This document shows, one piece after another, positions 1 through 8,453 of a DNA stretch of 64,000 nucleotides. Source of the DNA: an uncultured Oscillospiraceae bacterium. Its GTDB lineage: Bacteria; Bacillota; Clostridia; Oscillospirales; Oscillospiraceae. The stretch spans positions 39,614 through 103,613 of the forward strand of contig CAKTMC010000006.1 of assembly GCA_934573735.1 (NCBI GenBank), read 5' to 3'. Position 1 is the first letter of the stretch, and each line of letters opens with the position of its first letter. A program made the translations under genes and the position numbers. The notes beneath the pieces were generated by a model. That model did no database searches. It had not been told where the DNA came from and saw only the letters and a program-made list of their open reading frames with translations.

Positions 1-800
1 GCCGAAGTATAAATCGGCGCTCCCCACCTTCGTCCACCTCCGTCATTCCCCCTAAAGGGACTATGCGGCAAAGCCGCCGTCGCGAGAGGGCGAAGCCCGA
101 CGTGGGAATCCGTTCTCCTTGGGACTGTCTATAGCTTTAGTGCGGCGTAAGGGGATGCGGATTCCCACGACCATTCTGCGGAATGGTCTCGGAATGACAG
201 ATTAGTTAGGTCTTCAGCGCCGATTTCGGCACTGCCGCGAAGCGCTGCCCCTTTTAGGGGAAGTCCCCAGTGCGCACACTAGGGAAAGGGCTCGCCGGAG
301 TCGGATTAGAGGCGGCGGGAAAAGACAGAACGCAGCGCGGACTATTCTTTTCCCTATTGGCACTTTCTCAGCCATGGAGACCCCTCAGTCACCTTCGGTG
401 ACAGCTCCCCTAAAAGGGGCGCCTTGTGCTTGCTTCCCCCTTTAGGGGGAAGTACCTCGTAGAGGGGATGGGGGCGCCGGGGCGAGACATGGTGCAGGGT
501 CGGAGTTTGCAATGACTTCAAATCTGGCGCCCCCTCAGTCTCGCTATCGCTCGCCAGCTCCCCCTAAAGGGGAAGCCAAGGGCGTGAACGTGAGGCACAA
601 TGTAAAATTACCGCGACCCGCTCACCCCACCTCCGTCATTCCGAGGAGCACAGCGACGTGGGAATCCGTTCTCCCTCTCTGCGTGCCACAACTATTCACA
701 AGCCCAATGGGATGCGGATTGCCACGCCCATTCTGCGGAATAGTTCAGTCGTAAGCGCGATTTACCCTCTACGCACAAATTCCCCCTCCTGCGGCTTCAC
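1..800. repeat. Mosaic GC-rich intergenic repeat block
   Basis: This stretch has no credible gene; the short open frames in it are low-complexity readings of repeats. It is built from modules that recur elsewhere in the window: a unit with CGTCATTCC ... GTGGGAATCCG facing its own inverse, a unit with AGTCCCCAGTGCGCACACT followed by GGAAAAGACAGAACGC, and a unit ending in GAGACTGAGGGG or its complement. The same modules occur at 6613, 15915, 22015, 26455, 44690 and 46225. The function is unknown. Confidence 0.8.
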
Positions 801-833
801 AGGAGGGGGAATCAAGTATATTATACTAAAAGC

Positions 834-3749
834 TTATTCGCTTCTCAGCGCCTCGACGGGATCCTTCTTTGCCGCGATGCCGGCCGGGATAAGACCCGCG
901 ATATAGGTAAGCCCCACGCTTATCAGCACAAGCCCTATACCGCCCACGGCGGGCAGCGTCGAATTGATGGAATATATCCCGGTCAGGTCGTGAACGATGA
1001 GGTTTATCGGGATATTCAGCAGCAGCGTAAGCGCAATGCCTATCACGCCAGCGGTAAGCCCGATTATTATCGTCTCCGCGTTAAACACCCTCGAAACGTC
1101 CTTCTTTGACGCGCCGATAGCACGCAGAATACCTATCTCCTTTGTGCGCTCAAGCACACTTATATAAGTGATAATTCCTATCATTATCGAGGATACCACA
1201 AGCGAGATGGCAACAAAAGCAATGAGCACATAGCTTATCACGTTGATTATTGTCGTTATTGAGCTCATCAGCAGCGCCACGACGTCGGTATAGCTTATCT
1301 GGTCGTCAGCATCGACCGTCTCGTTATAATTTTCGATAGCGGTCGCTATATTGTCCTTGCTCTCAAAGGTCGAGGCATATATATTTATCGTGCTCGGGCT
1401 GTCGAGGTCAACGTAGCCGAGCTTTTTATATACCTCCTTCAGACTCGACTCGGAATACACGGGCGGCATGGCGTTATCGTATATCCAGAGATAGTCCTTA
1501 TCCTCAAGCGCAAGAAGCTCAAAGTCCGAGGCAAGCTTTGCATCCGACAGGCGCGAATAGAGCTTTTTCATCTGGGCGGCATACTGCTCGCGCACCTGCT
1601 CGCCTATCATCTGCCCGACATAGTCAAAGAGCGTGTCGTCGTCCATCTTGTCAAGCATCGAGGCATATTCCGGGTACTGCTTGACTATCGTTTTCTCGAT
1701 GTCCTTGCGCGTTGTGGAGGCAAGCTGCTCGTCTATTATGCCCTGTACATAGTCGTCGGTGGGATTGCTCATGTACTCGATGTAGACCGAAGCCAGCTCC
1801 GCGTCCGTGGCATTGGCGATATACTCACGCGCCGCGTCCTCCTTGCGGCTGTTGGTGAGCGCCTCGTCCTCGCGGTCAAGGAACGGCAGACCGTTAAAAA
1901 CGTCATGCTCCTTATCGTCAAGCTGCTTTCGTACAATATCCCTCGTCGCCGCCTGCTCGACCACATATTCCACCAGCTCATGCGTATAGCCGATAGCGCC
2001 GCTCATCATGCCCGAGCTTGCGTCCGCGTTCTGGCGGATAATACCGACTATCTTCACCTCAAGCCCGTTGTTATACAGCGTCTTGAGTCCGAGCGTATCT
2101 TCCGAAAGGTCGATATAGCTGCCCGTCGCCTCGTCATACTGATACATATCGGCGGGGTATATATAGCGGAAGCTGCGCCCGCAGATATCCTCATAGCTCC
2201 AGCTCTCGGCCTTGGTCTCCACCGATTCCTGCGCAACGATGGACTGCAGATCCTCCGTCATGCTGCTCTTGGACTTGAGCCCCAGAGCGTAGAGCACAAG
2301 GTCGGATATCTCGTTATTCTTATCGACGACCAGAACGACCTCGTCATACTTCTCCGGCCAACTGCCGTAGAGCACATCGTACTGCTGCTTGACAAGCGGG
2401 TTTATCGCTTCGCCGTTAGCTCCGGGCAGCATCTCCTGCCAGACGTCCATTGCCGAGTAATACGAGCCGTAGGTGGCAAAAAAGCTGCTGTAATCGCCGC
2501 CGTATATGGCGCTCATTGCATCCTGCAGCAGCCCGACAACATCCGTCTTGCTGATGTTGCCGTCCTCGTCCTTGGCGTATAGGTTCATGTCTATATCGTA
2601 TGAATACTGTATGGCGCTGATATACTGAGATATCTCGCTCCCCTCGCTCTCGATATAGTCCTTGAAGGCGCGGAGATTATTCGTCTCCACGTCGGTAGCT
2701 ATCATTGAGTTCATCATGTCATACATGACGGTGCTGGCATAGACCGCGTCCTTCGCGTGCTTTTGTCCCTCGGTGTCTGCGTGTACGCCCATGAGCGAGG
2801 TCATAAGCCCCGTCATGTCCACCGACTCCGCCTGTATGGTTATCGGATAGCTTGAGAGCGTGTCCTCCTGCACCTTATTTATATAGTTTTGTATGCCGTT
2901 TGAAAGCGACATTATGAGCGCAATGCCGATAATGCCTATGCTCCCGGCAAAGGCCGTGAGTATCGTGCGCGCCTTCTTCGTCATGAGGTTATTCATCGAA
3001 AGACCGAGCGCGGTGAGAAAGCTCATCGAGGTCTTTTTTGCCGCCGCAGCCTCAGGCTCAACGGTCTCGGAGACATAGGGCGAGCTGTCGTCGGTAATAA
3101 GTCCGTCCTTGAGACGTATGGTGCGGCTGGCGTAGCCCGCGGCAAGCTCGGGGTTATGCGTGACCATGATTATAAGCTTATCGCGCGAGATATCGCGCAG
3201 AATGTCCATAATCTGCACCGAGGTGTCGGAGTCGAGCGCACCGGTAGGCTCGTCGGCAAGGAGAATATCCGGGTCGTTTACGAGGGCGCGGGCTATGGCG
3301 ACACGCTGCATCTGACCGCCGGACATCTGGTTTGGCTTTTTGTTAAGCTGGTCGCCGAGTCCCACCTTCTCCAGCGCCTCGGTCGCTCTGCGGCGGCGCT
3401 CCTCGGGTGCAACGCCCGTCAGCGTCAGCGCAAGCTCAACGTTAGACAAGACCGTCTGGTGCGGAATGAGGTTATACGACTGAAAAACGAAGCCGATGGA
3501 GTGGTTTCTGTAGCTGTCCCAGTCCGCGTCGCTGTAGTTTTTCGTGGAGCGGCCGTTGATTATCAGGTCGCCGGAGCTGTATTGGTCTAACCCGCCGATA
3601 ATGTTCAAAAGCGTCGTCTTGCCGCAGCCGGAGTGACCGAGCACGGCGACGAACTCATGCTCACGAAACTCAAGGCTCACGCCCTTGAGCGCGTGAACCA
3701 CGGTATCGCCTGCGATATAGTCCTTTTTGATGTCTATAAGCTTTAGCAT
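834..3749 (-). CDS. MacB-like ABC exporter, ATPase fused to FtsX-type permease
   Basis: A single 971-residue chain. The first 225 residues form an ABC ATPase: Walker A GHSGCGKTT (about 38-46), Q-loop near 91, signature MSGGQ (143-147) and Walker B LLADEPTGALD. One membrane helix follows near 262-285, then an extracytoplasmic region of roughly 500 residues, then three C-terminal helices and the FtsX-type loop with TKEIGILRAIGAS. This order is that of MacB/LolCDE-type mechanotransmission transporters, which act on substrates outside the membrane. The extracytoplasmic part is much longer than in E. coli MacB (about 650 residues in total). The start has AAGGA six bases upstream. The substrate is unknown; no peptide or regulator gene lies beside it. 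Confidence 0.9.
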   Translation of the reverse strand: MLKLIDIKKDYIAGDTVVHALKGVSLEFREHEFVAVLGHSGCGKTTLLNIIGGLDQYSSGDLIINGRSTKNYSDADWDSYRNHSIGFVFQSYNLIPHQTVLSNVELALTLTGVAPEERRRRATEALEKVGLGDQLNKKPNQMSGGQMQRVAIARALVNDPDILLADEPTGALDSDTSVQIMDILRDISRDKLIIMVTHNPELAAGYASRTIRLKDGLITDDSSPYVSETVEPEAAAAKKTSMSFLTALGLSMNNLMTKKARTILTAFAGSIGIIGIALIMSLSNGIQNYINKVQEDTLSSYPITIQAESVDMTGLMTSLMGVHADTEGQKHAKDAVYASTVMYDMMNSMIATDVETNNLRAFKDYIESEGSEISQYISAIQYSYDIDMNLYAKDEDGNISKTDVVGLLQDAMSAIYGGDYSSFFATYGSYYSAMDVWQEMLPGANGEAINPLVKQQYDVLYGSWPEKYDEVVLVVDKNNEISDLVLYALGLKSKSSMTEDLQSIVAQESVETKAESWSYEDICGRSFRYIYPADMYQYDEATGSYIDLSEDTLGLKTLYNNGLEVKIVGIIRQNADASSGMMSGAIGYTHELVEYVVEQAATRDIVRKQLDDKEHDVFNGLPFLDREDEALTNSRKEDAAREYIANATDAELASVYIEYMSNPTDDYVQGIIDEQLASTTRKDIEKTIVKQYPEYASMLDKMDDDTLFDYVGQMIGEQVREQYAAQMKKLYSRLSDAKLASDFELLALEDKDYLWIYDNAMPPVYSESSLKEVYKKLGYVDLDSPSTINIYASTFESKDNIATAIENYNETVDADDQISYTDVVALLMSSITTIINVISYVLIAFVAISLVVSSIMIGIITYISVLERTKEIGILRAIGASKKDVSRVFNAETIIIGLTAGVIGIALTLLLNIPINLIVHDLTGIYSINSTLPAVGGIGLVLISVGLTYIAGLIPAGIAAKKDPVEALRSE

Positions 3750-3806
3750 TGTTTTCCTTATGTTCCCCTTCCGAAAGCGCGCCGATAGAATATGGGCTTC
3801 TTTGGC

Positions 3807-3835
3807 TTGACACGGCGGCGGATATGCGCTAAAAT
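3807..3835 (+). promoter_or_regulatory. Promoter of the tRNA-Arg gene
   Basis: TTGACA at 3807-3812 and TAAAAT at 3830-3835 are separated by exactly 17 bases and lie about 20 bases before the tRNA. This is a close match to the vegetative sigma-factor consensus. Confidence 0.75.
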
Positions 3836-3854
3836 AGTATGGCTTTGCAGATAT

Positions 3855-3931
3855 GCTTCCGTAGCTCAGCAGGATAGAGCATCCGCCTCCTAAGCGGAAG
3901 GTCGCGCGTTCGAATCGCGCCGGGAGTGCCA
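3855..3931 (+). tRNA. tRNA-Arg (anticodon CCT)
   Basis: A 77-base cloverleaf with encoded CCA. The acceptor 5' arm is GCTTCCG, paired with CGGGAGT (including G-U pairs). The D arm is GCTC/GAGC. The anticodon stem TCCGC/GCGGA encloses loop CTCCTAA, giving anticodon CCT (reads AGG). The T arm is GCGCG-TTCGAAT-CGCGC. It has its own promoter and a terminator directly behind it, so it is a single-gene transcription unit. Confidence 0.95.
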
Positions 3932-3934
3932 GCC

Positions 3935-3960
3935 ATCCGGGGTAATACCCCGGATTTTTT
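3935..3960 (+). terminator. Rho-independent terminator of tRNA-Arg
   Basis: A near-perfect stem ATCCGGGG/CCCCGGAT with a short AT loop, followed by a run of T, starts four bases after the tRNA CCA end. Confidence 0.9.
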
Positions 3961-4102
3961 ATTGCCGTTATGCAGTTGTATTTTTAATACTTTTTTCAAT
4001 AAGAGATATAGTATCACATCCGGCGGAAAATTTATAGATATTCCGTAAATTTTGAGGGACGGTTCTCTTGGCTTTCTCATAAAGCTTTTATCTATCAAGC
4101 AT

Positions 4103-4133
4103 AAAACCTCCCCGGAGCATCGGGGAGGTTTTT
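4103..4133 (-). terminator. Terminator downstream of the YitT-family gene
   Basis: The stem AACCTCCCC/GGGGAGGTT with a 7-base loop is flanked by A-run and T-run, so it can work in both directions. On the minus strand it ends the YitT gene about 35 bases after its stop. Confidence 0.85.
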
Positions 4134-4167
4134 CAAGCTTATAAAACAATATAAATAATGGAAAAGC

Positions 4168-5055
4168 TCACATTTTCTTGAGGAAGTTGCCGTAGACGCG
4201 GACATCGCTGCTTATGACGATAAACGCCGTCGGGTCGATGCTCTTGGCGATAGTGCGAAGCTGCGCTATCTCATACTTTGACATGAGCACATAGAGCACA
4301 TGGCTCTCCTGCCCGGTGTACGCGCCGATGCTCGTCCACTCCGTAACGCCGCGGCCCATCTGACGGAATATCTCCGACTCTATCTCGCGGCTCTTCTTCG
4401 TGATTATTTTGGCCTCGACGTTTATATTCTGCGAGTGCATCTTATCCAGCGCGAAGGAATACACGAAGGTAAAGAGCATCGAGTATATCACGACAGCGAT
4501 GCCGAAGATATAAAAGCAGGTTGCAAACAGCACCGCGTTTATCAAAAGAGTAAGCTTGCCGACGCCCATCTCCTTGCGGCGCAGTATCATCAGCACGCCG
4601 ACGATATCAAAGCCGCCGCCGCTGCCGCCGCAGCGCAGAACGATACCCATCATCGCGCCGCAGACAAGCCCGCCGACGAGCGCCGAGGCGAGTACGTCAT
4701 CCGGGAGCACTGCGTAGACCGGGATAAGCGCAAGGCTCAGCGTCATAACGCCGACAGACACAAGCGTCTTTACAAAAAACATATGGCTCACATCCCGCCA
4801 CGCAAAGAGCATGAGCGGAATATTCATCAAAAAGTATATCACCGAGGCAATGTCTATATTGACATCAAGCCCGAGCTGCTCCACGAGCAGGGTACGAATG
4901 ACCTGACATATACCCATGAGGCCACCGCTATACACCCCGACGGGCACGACAAAGAGGTTCATGCCCGCGGCATACAACACCGTCGCCCCCATTGCAAGCG
5001 CAAAGCGCCTCAGCTCCGAACCGTAGTCGGCATTGAATTTTTCCTTTTTAGTCAT
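4168..5055 (-). CDS. YitT family membrane protein (DUF161 + DUF2179)
   Basis: A 295-residue polytopic protein. Several hydrophobic helices occupy about residues 15-205, with the glycine-rich stretch CGGSGGGFDIVG typical of the family. A soluble C-terminal DUF2179 domain follows (about 220-290, ending in SSDVRVYGNFLKKM). Members are widespread in Firmicutes; their transport role has not been settled. The start is next to AGAAGG. It lies between rplT and the tRNA-Arg locus on the same strand as the ribosomal genes, and has its own terminator. The family assignment is firm; the function is not known. Confidence 0.9.
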   Translation of the reverse strand: MTKKEKFNADYGSELRRFALAMGATVLYAAGMNLFVVPVGVYSGGLMGICQVIRTLLVEQLGLDVNIDIASVIYFLMNIPLMLFAWRDVSHMFFVKTLVSVGVMTLSLALIPVYAVLPDDVLASALVGGLVCGAMMGIVLRCGGSGGGFDIVGVLMILRRKEMGVGKLTLLINAVLFATCFYIFGIAVVIYSMLFTFVYSFALDKMHSQNINVEAKIITKKSREIESEIFRQMGRGVTEWTSIGAYTGQESHVLYVLMSKYEIAQLRTIAKSIDPTAFIVISSDVRVYGNFLKKM

Positions 5056-5075
5056 ATCCTTCTCTTAAGACAGCT

Positions 5076-5100
5076 TATGCCGCCCGAAACGGACGGCATA
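5076..5100 (-). terminator. Hairpin after rplT
   Basis: TATGCCG...CGGCATA forms a hairpin between the rplT stop and the YitT start. The T-run on the minus strand is weak, so it may be a partial terminator or processing hairpin that allows some read-through. Confidence 0.45.
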
Positions 5101-5118
5101 CAGCATCATATATCCGAA

Positions 5119-5472
5119 TTACTTAGCGGCCTTTGCCATCTCGCACAGTGCGGTGAAAGCAGCGGGGTCGTGAATTGCAGTCTCGGAGAGCATCTTGCGG
5201 TTCATATCGACGCCGGCGAGCTTCAGACCGTGCATGAAGGTGGAATAGTTCATGCCGTTCATCTTGCAGGCAGCGCTGATACGGGTGATCCAGAGCTGAC
5301 GGAAATCTCTCTTCTTCTGCTTGCGGCCGACGTAAGCGTAGCGCCCGGACTTCATGAGCTGCTCGTTAGCCATCTTATAATGACGGGACTTATTTCCCCA
5401 ATAACCCTTTGCCAGACCAAGAACCTTGTTTCTGTGCTTGCGGGTCATCATTGCGCCTTTAACTCTTGCCAT
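5119..5472 (-). CDS. rplT: 50S ribosomal protein L20
   Basis: A 117-residue protein of the usual length, with the conserved start MARVKGAMMTRKHRNKVL. It binds 23S rRNA early in 50S assembly, and in many bacteria it also represses its own operon by binding the leader mRNA. It is the last gene of infC-rpmI-rplT, 29 bases after rpmI. The ribosome binding site is GGAGG at good spacing. Confidence 0.98.
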   Translation of the reverse strand: MARVKGAMMTRKHRNKVLGLAKGYWGNKSRHYKMANEQLMKSGRYAYVGRKQKKRDFRQLWITRISAACKMNGMNYSTFMHGLKLAGVDMNRKMLSETAIHDPAAFTALCEMAKAAK

Positions 5473-5501
5473 TTGATTATCCTCCTATTTAACGACTATC
5501 C

Positions 5502-5699
5502 TTATTTGTAAGGAATCATTTTCTTGATGGTTGCTTCGTTGGTGACGTCTGCATATGCCTCGCTGCGCAGACGGCGGCAACGCTTGGTGTCCTTCTTGGT
5601 GAGGATATGGCTCTTGAAAGCATGTGCGCGTTTTACCTTGCCGGTCTTGGTGAGATTGAATCTCTTCTTGGCACCGCTATGGGTCTTCAGTTTAGGCAT
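5502..5699 (-). CDS. rpmI: 50S ribosomal protein L35
   Basis: A 65-residue basic protein with the standard start MPKLKTHSGAKKRFNLT and end in MIPYK. It is a structural component of the large subunit. It lies between infC and rplT, the universal order of this operon, and has AAGGAG upstream of its ATG. Confidence 0.98.
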   Translation of the reverse strand: MPKLKTHSGAKKRFNLTKTGKVKRAHAFKSHILTKKDTKRCRRLRSEAYADVTNEATIKKMIPYK

Positions 5700-5753
5700 G
5701 ATTTTTTCTCCTTCCGTAACTGGGTTTAACAGGCTGACCTGTTGTAAACTTGA

Positions 5754-6329
5754 TTATTCCTCCGCAGCTTCTGCGGGCTTGGGAGCTTTGGGCTTTGCGG
5801 GCTTTTTCGGCGGGGTGACGGGCTTCGGGGAGAGGAAGATGGACATATTCCTGCCCTCAAGCTTCGGAGCCTTGTCAAGAACGGCTATCTCAGCGCATTT
5901 CTCGGCATAGTCCCGCAAAAGCACCTCACCTATCTCGGTATGCGCCATCTCTCTGCCGCGGAAGCGCACAGAAACCTTAACACGATCGCCGTCCTTGAGG
6001 AACTTCTGTCCGTTGCGGAGTTTCGTGTTGAAGTCGTTGGTGTCTATACCGGGAGACATACGAATTTCCTTGACTTCGACGATACGCTGATTTTTCTTGG
6101 CTTCCTTTTCCTTCTTGGTCTGCTCGAAGCGGAACTTGCTGTAGTCCATTATCTTACAGACGGGCGGAGTGGCGTTGGGGGAAATTTTGACGAGGTCGAG
6201 CTCCTGTTCATCGGCTATCTTGAGAGCTGCCTCTGCGGACATAATGCCAAGCTGCTCACCCTCGCTGCCGATTAGGCGAACTTCTTTATCAAGGATATCG
6301 TTGTTGATCTGATGAGTGATGTTTGCGAT
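5754..6329 (-). CDS. infC: Translation initiation factor IF-3, AUC start codon
   Basis: The frame runs upstream of the first ATG (6242) through residues NNDILDKEVRLIGSEGEQLG, which are conserved N-terminal IF-3 sequence, so the ATG is internal. The only start that fits is ATC at 6329: GGAGGTG ends seven bases before it and the frame agrees. The protein is then 191 residues, with N-terminal domain, linker (QTKKEKEAKKNQ) and C-terminal domain (VKEIRMSPGIDTNDF, the usual signature). IF-3 rejects non-canonical start codons, and infC genes often begin with AUU/AUC so that IF-3 limits its own synthesis. The C-terminal tail is Lys/Pro/Ala-rich (PKKPAKPKAPKPAEAAEE), longer than in E. coli. Confidence 0.93.
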   Translation of the reverse strand: MANITHQINNDILDKEVRLIGSEGEQLGIMSAEAALKIADEQELDLVKISPNATPPVCKIMDYSKFRFEQTKKEKEAKKNQRIVEVKEIRMSPGIDTNDFNTKLRNGQKFLKDGDRVKVSVRFRGREMAHTEIGEVLLRDYAEKCAEIAVLDKAPKLEGRNMSIFLSPKPVTPPKKPAKPKAPKPAEAAEE

Positions 6330-6483
6330 CGCGATTCACCTCCACGAAAATAAAAAACGCGGACGCACAGCATCCGCACATAAAAACAACATAATGCCCC
6401 AATGGGGCTGCCGCTCTTATTGACCTCGGCTGACCAGATGCCGCCGGGTGAGGCCGGAGATGCCGTACCTTCTTTGTTTTAGC
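6330..6483 (-). ncRNA. Leader of infC-rpmI-rplT operon (L20-leader-like)
   Basis: About 150 bases lie between the predicted transcription start and the infC start codon. They contain a hairpin around GCAGCCCCATTGGGGC and a terminator-like hairpin just before the ribosome binding site. In Bacillus subtilis the same operon has a leader whose premature termination is controlled by L20. By position and by the attenuator I infer the same class here; a covariance-model search has not been done. Confidence 0.6.
6347..6377 (-). terminator. Leader attenuator upstream of infC
   Basis: On the minus strand GCGGATG-CTGTG-CGTCCGC is followed by GTTTTTTATTTT, ending immediately before the infC ribosome binding site. 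An intrinsic terminator in this place implies controlled read-through into the operon. Confidence 0.75.
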
Positions 6484-6489
6484 CTGATT

Positions 6490-6518
6490 ACTATACCAGT
6501 AATAGCGCGAAATGTCAA
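6490..6518 (-). promoter_or_regulatory. Promoter of infC operon
   Basis: Reading the minus strand, TTGACA (6518-6513) and TATAGT (6495-6490) are 17 bases apart, a near-consensus promoter placing the transcript start near 6483. Confidence 0.8.
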
Positions 6519-6612
6519 CAGTTTTTTGAATATTTCTTGAAATAATTTATGCCGTCCGGGGGATAAATATACCTTTGCCGGGGAAAATAGGGATGGGGGG
6601 CGCTGCATAGCC

Positions 6613-7640
6613 TACGCCCTTGGCGCTCCTCTTAGGGGGGCTGTCGAGCGTGAGCGAGACTGAGGGGTCGCCGAGGCTGTGGGAGTGCCGGTGGGGAAAA
6701 GAATTGTCCGCACTGCGTACTGTCTTTTCAACTCTGCTCTATTCTATACTCTGGCGACCCCTTCGGCGCTTCGCGGCATTGTCTAAATCGGCGTGGAAGA
6801 CTGAAATAACCTGTCATTCCGAGACCAGTGCGAACACTGGTCGTGGGAATCCGCATCCCCTTGGGACTGGCTGAATACCAAATCCGGCAAAAAGGAGAAC
6901 GGATTCCCACGTCGGGCTTCGCCCTCCTCGGAATGACGGTGGTTGGGTAGACGGTTGCGCCGATTTGTAGTGCGTACAATGTCGAAATCGGCGCGAGGGC
7001 TTTCGTCTACGCCCTTGGCGCCCCTCTTAGGGGAGCTGTCGAGCGTGAGCGAGACTGAGGGGTCTCCGGGGCTGTGGGAGTGCCAATGGGGAAAAGAATG
7101 GGCGGGGTGCGTTCTTTCTTTTCAGCTCTGCTCCATGTCCGAGTCTGGCGACCCCTTCGGCGCTTTGCGGCATTGTCTAAATCGGCGTGGAAGACTGAAA
7201 TAACCTGTCATTCCGAGACCAGTGCGAACACTGGTCGTGGGAATCCGCATCCCCTTGGGACTGGCTGAATACCAAATCCGGCAAAAAGGAGAACGGATTC
7301 CCACATCGGGCTTCGCCCTCCTCGGAATGACGGTGGTTGGGTAGGCGGTTGCGCCGATTTGTAGTGCGTACAATGTCGAAATCGAGGCGGGGTTTTTCGT
7401 CCGCGCCCTTGGCGCCCCTCTTAGGGGAGCTGTCGAGCGCAAGCGAGACTGAGGGGGCGCCGGGGCTGAGGGAGTGCCAATGGGGAAAAGAATGGGCGGT
7501 AATGCGTTCTGTCTTTTCGGCTCTGCTCCGGATTTAAGTCTGGCGACCCCTATCCCCAGTGTGCGCACTGGGGACTTCCCCTAAAAGGGGCAGCGCCCTG
7601 CGGGGCGAGGGGAACACGCTCACTGACACCAGCAGCGCCC
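6613..7640. repeat. Tandem mosaic repeats, period about 395
   Basis: No credible gene is present. The unit containing TGTCGAGCGTGAGCGAGACT, the GGAAAAGAATTGTCC module and the large inverted repeat CATTCCGAG...CGTGGGAATCCG / CGGATTCCCACG...CTCGGAATG occurs twice in tandem: the GACTGAGGGG point is at about 6660, 7055 and 7449 and CTGTCATTCC at 6811 and 7205. A third partial copy reaches about 7600. The copies are close to identical, which suggests recent duplication. Confidence 0.85.
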
Positions 7641-7728
7641 TGCGGGGCGAGGGCGTCGTGATGTTAAGCTCGGCTCAATAGCGCATACGCACATCTCTAT
7701 CAAAAAACACACCTCGGGAGCGGATTCG

Positions 7729-8094
7729 ATGGAAACTATCGCGGTATTTATCTCCGGCGGGCTTTTATACGGTCTTGCCGAGCTTATCTGGCGCGGCTGG
7801 ACGCACTGGTCTATGCTCCTGTGCGGCGGGCTGTGCTTCACGCTTATGTACGCCATCAGCCTCTCCGCGCTCTCCTTTCCCGCAAAGTGCCTCGCAAGCG
7901 CCTGCATGATAACCACAGTCGAGCTTGCGGCGGGCTGCTTGGTTAACATAATCCTGAAGTGGGACATCTGGGACTACTCCGCTCTCAGCGGCAATCTCTG
8001 GGGACAGATATGCCCGCAGTTTTTCCTGCTGTGGCTGCTGCTATCCGTGCCGGGGCTTGGGCTATGCAGGCTCTTGGCTACAGCTCTGAGATAA
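7729..8094 (+). CDS. Small membrane protein, CmpB-like putative ABC transporter permease
   Basis: A 121-residue protein with three or four hydrophobic segments. The tail pattern WDIWDYSALSGNLWGQIC followed by FFLLWLLLS resembles the PF06541 family (putative ABC-transporter type IV, CmpB). No ATPase gene is nearby, and the transporter name of the family is itself weakly founded. The ribosome binding site is GGGAG eight bases upstream. Its 3' end overlaps the convergent SHOCT gene by 17 bases. Confidence 0.65.
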   Translation: METIAVFISGGLLYGLAELIWRGWTHWSMLLCGGLCFTLMYAISLSALSFPAKCLASACMITTVELAAGCLVNIILKWDIWDYSALSGNLWGQICPQFFLLWLLLSVPGLGLCRLLATALR

Positions 8095-8449
8095 TATCCC
8101 GGCGCTTTGCCTCAAGCTCCTCATAGCTTATAAGCCCGGAATCGTAAAGCTCCTGAAGCCTTTCCAGACGGCTCTTGGCATCCTCCGGCTGCGCTCCCTG
8201 CTCCTCGGACTCTATTCTTATCTCGGGACCCGTATATTTTTTCCCGAAGGCTGCATACACTCCGAATATGCACATAGCGGCTGCCATCAGCGTCCAGAGT
8301 ACGCCGAAGGGACCGAAGCTCGGAATGGCAACACATATGCCGATAAGCACGAATATGCCGCCGACTACGGCGCTCATAACGCCGCTTGCCTTACCGGGGC
8401 GCTTTGTTACGCGGTAATTCTTATTTCCGCTGCGATGATCGTCACGCAT
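8078..8449 (-). CDS. SHOCT-domain membrane protein
   Basis: From the ATG at 8449 this is 123 residues: a basic N-terminus, two membrane helices (about 24-72), then a C-terminal short helical domain (SRLERLQELYDSGLISYEEL ending in KRRDIISEL). That is the SHOCT pattern, thought to mediate oligomerisation or binding. A longer frame to 8542 exists but would run inside deoC, so I chose the internal ATG four bases after the deoC stop. It probably forms an operon with deoC; no strong ribosome binding site is seen, suggesting coupling to deoC translation. The specific role is unknown. Confidence 0.75.
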   Translation of the reverse strand: MRDDHRSGNKNYRVTKRPGKASGVMSAVVGGIFVLIGICVAIPSFGPFGVLWTLMAAAMCIFGVYAAFGKKYTGPEIRIESEEQGAQPEDAKSRLERLQELYDSGLISYEELEAKRRDIISEL

Positions 8450-8453
8450 AGGC

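Noticed and set aside
6613..7640. Possible CRISPR array because of regularly repeated sequence
   Set aside because: The period is near 395 bases with mosaic structure and no short repeat-spacer pattern; no cas genes.
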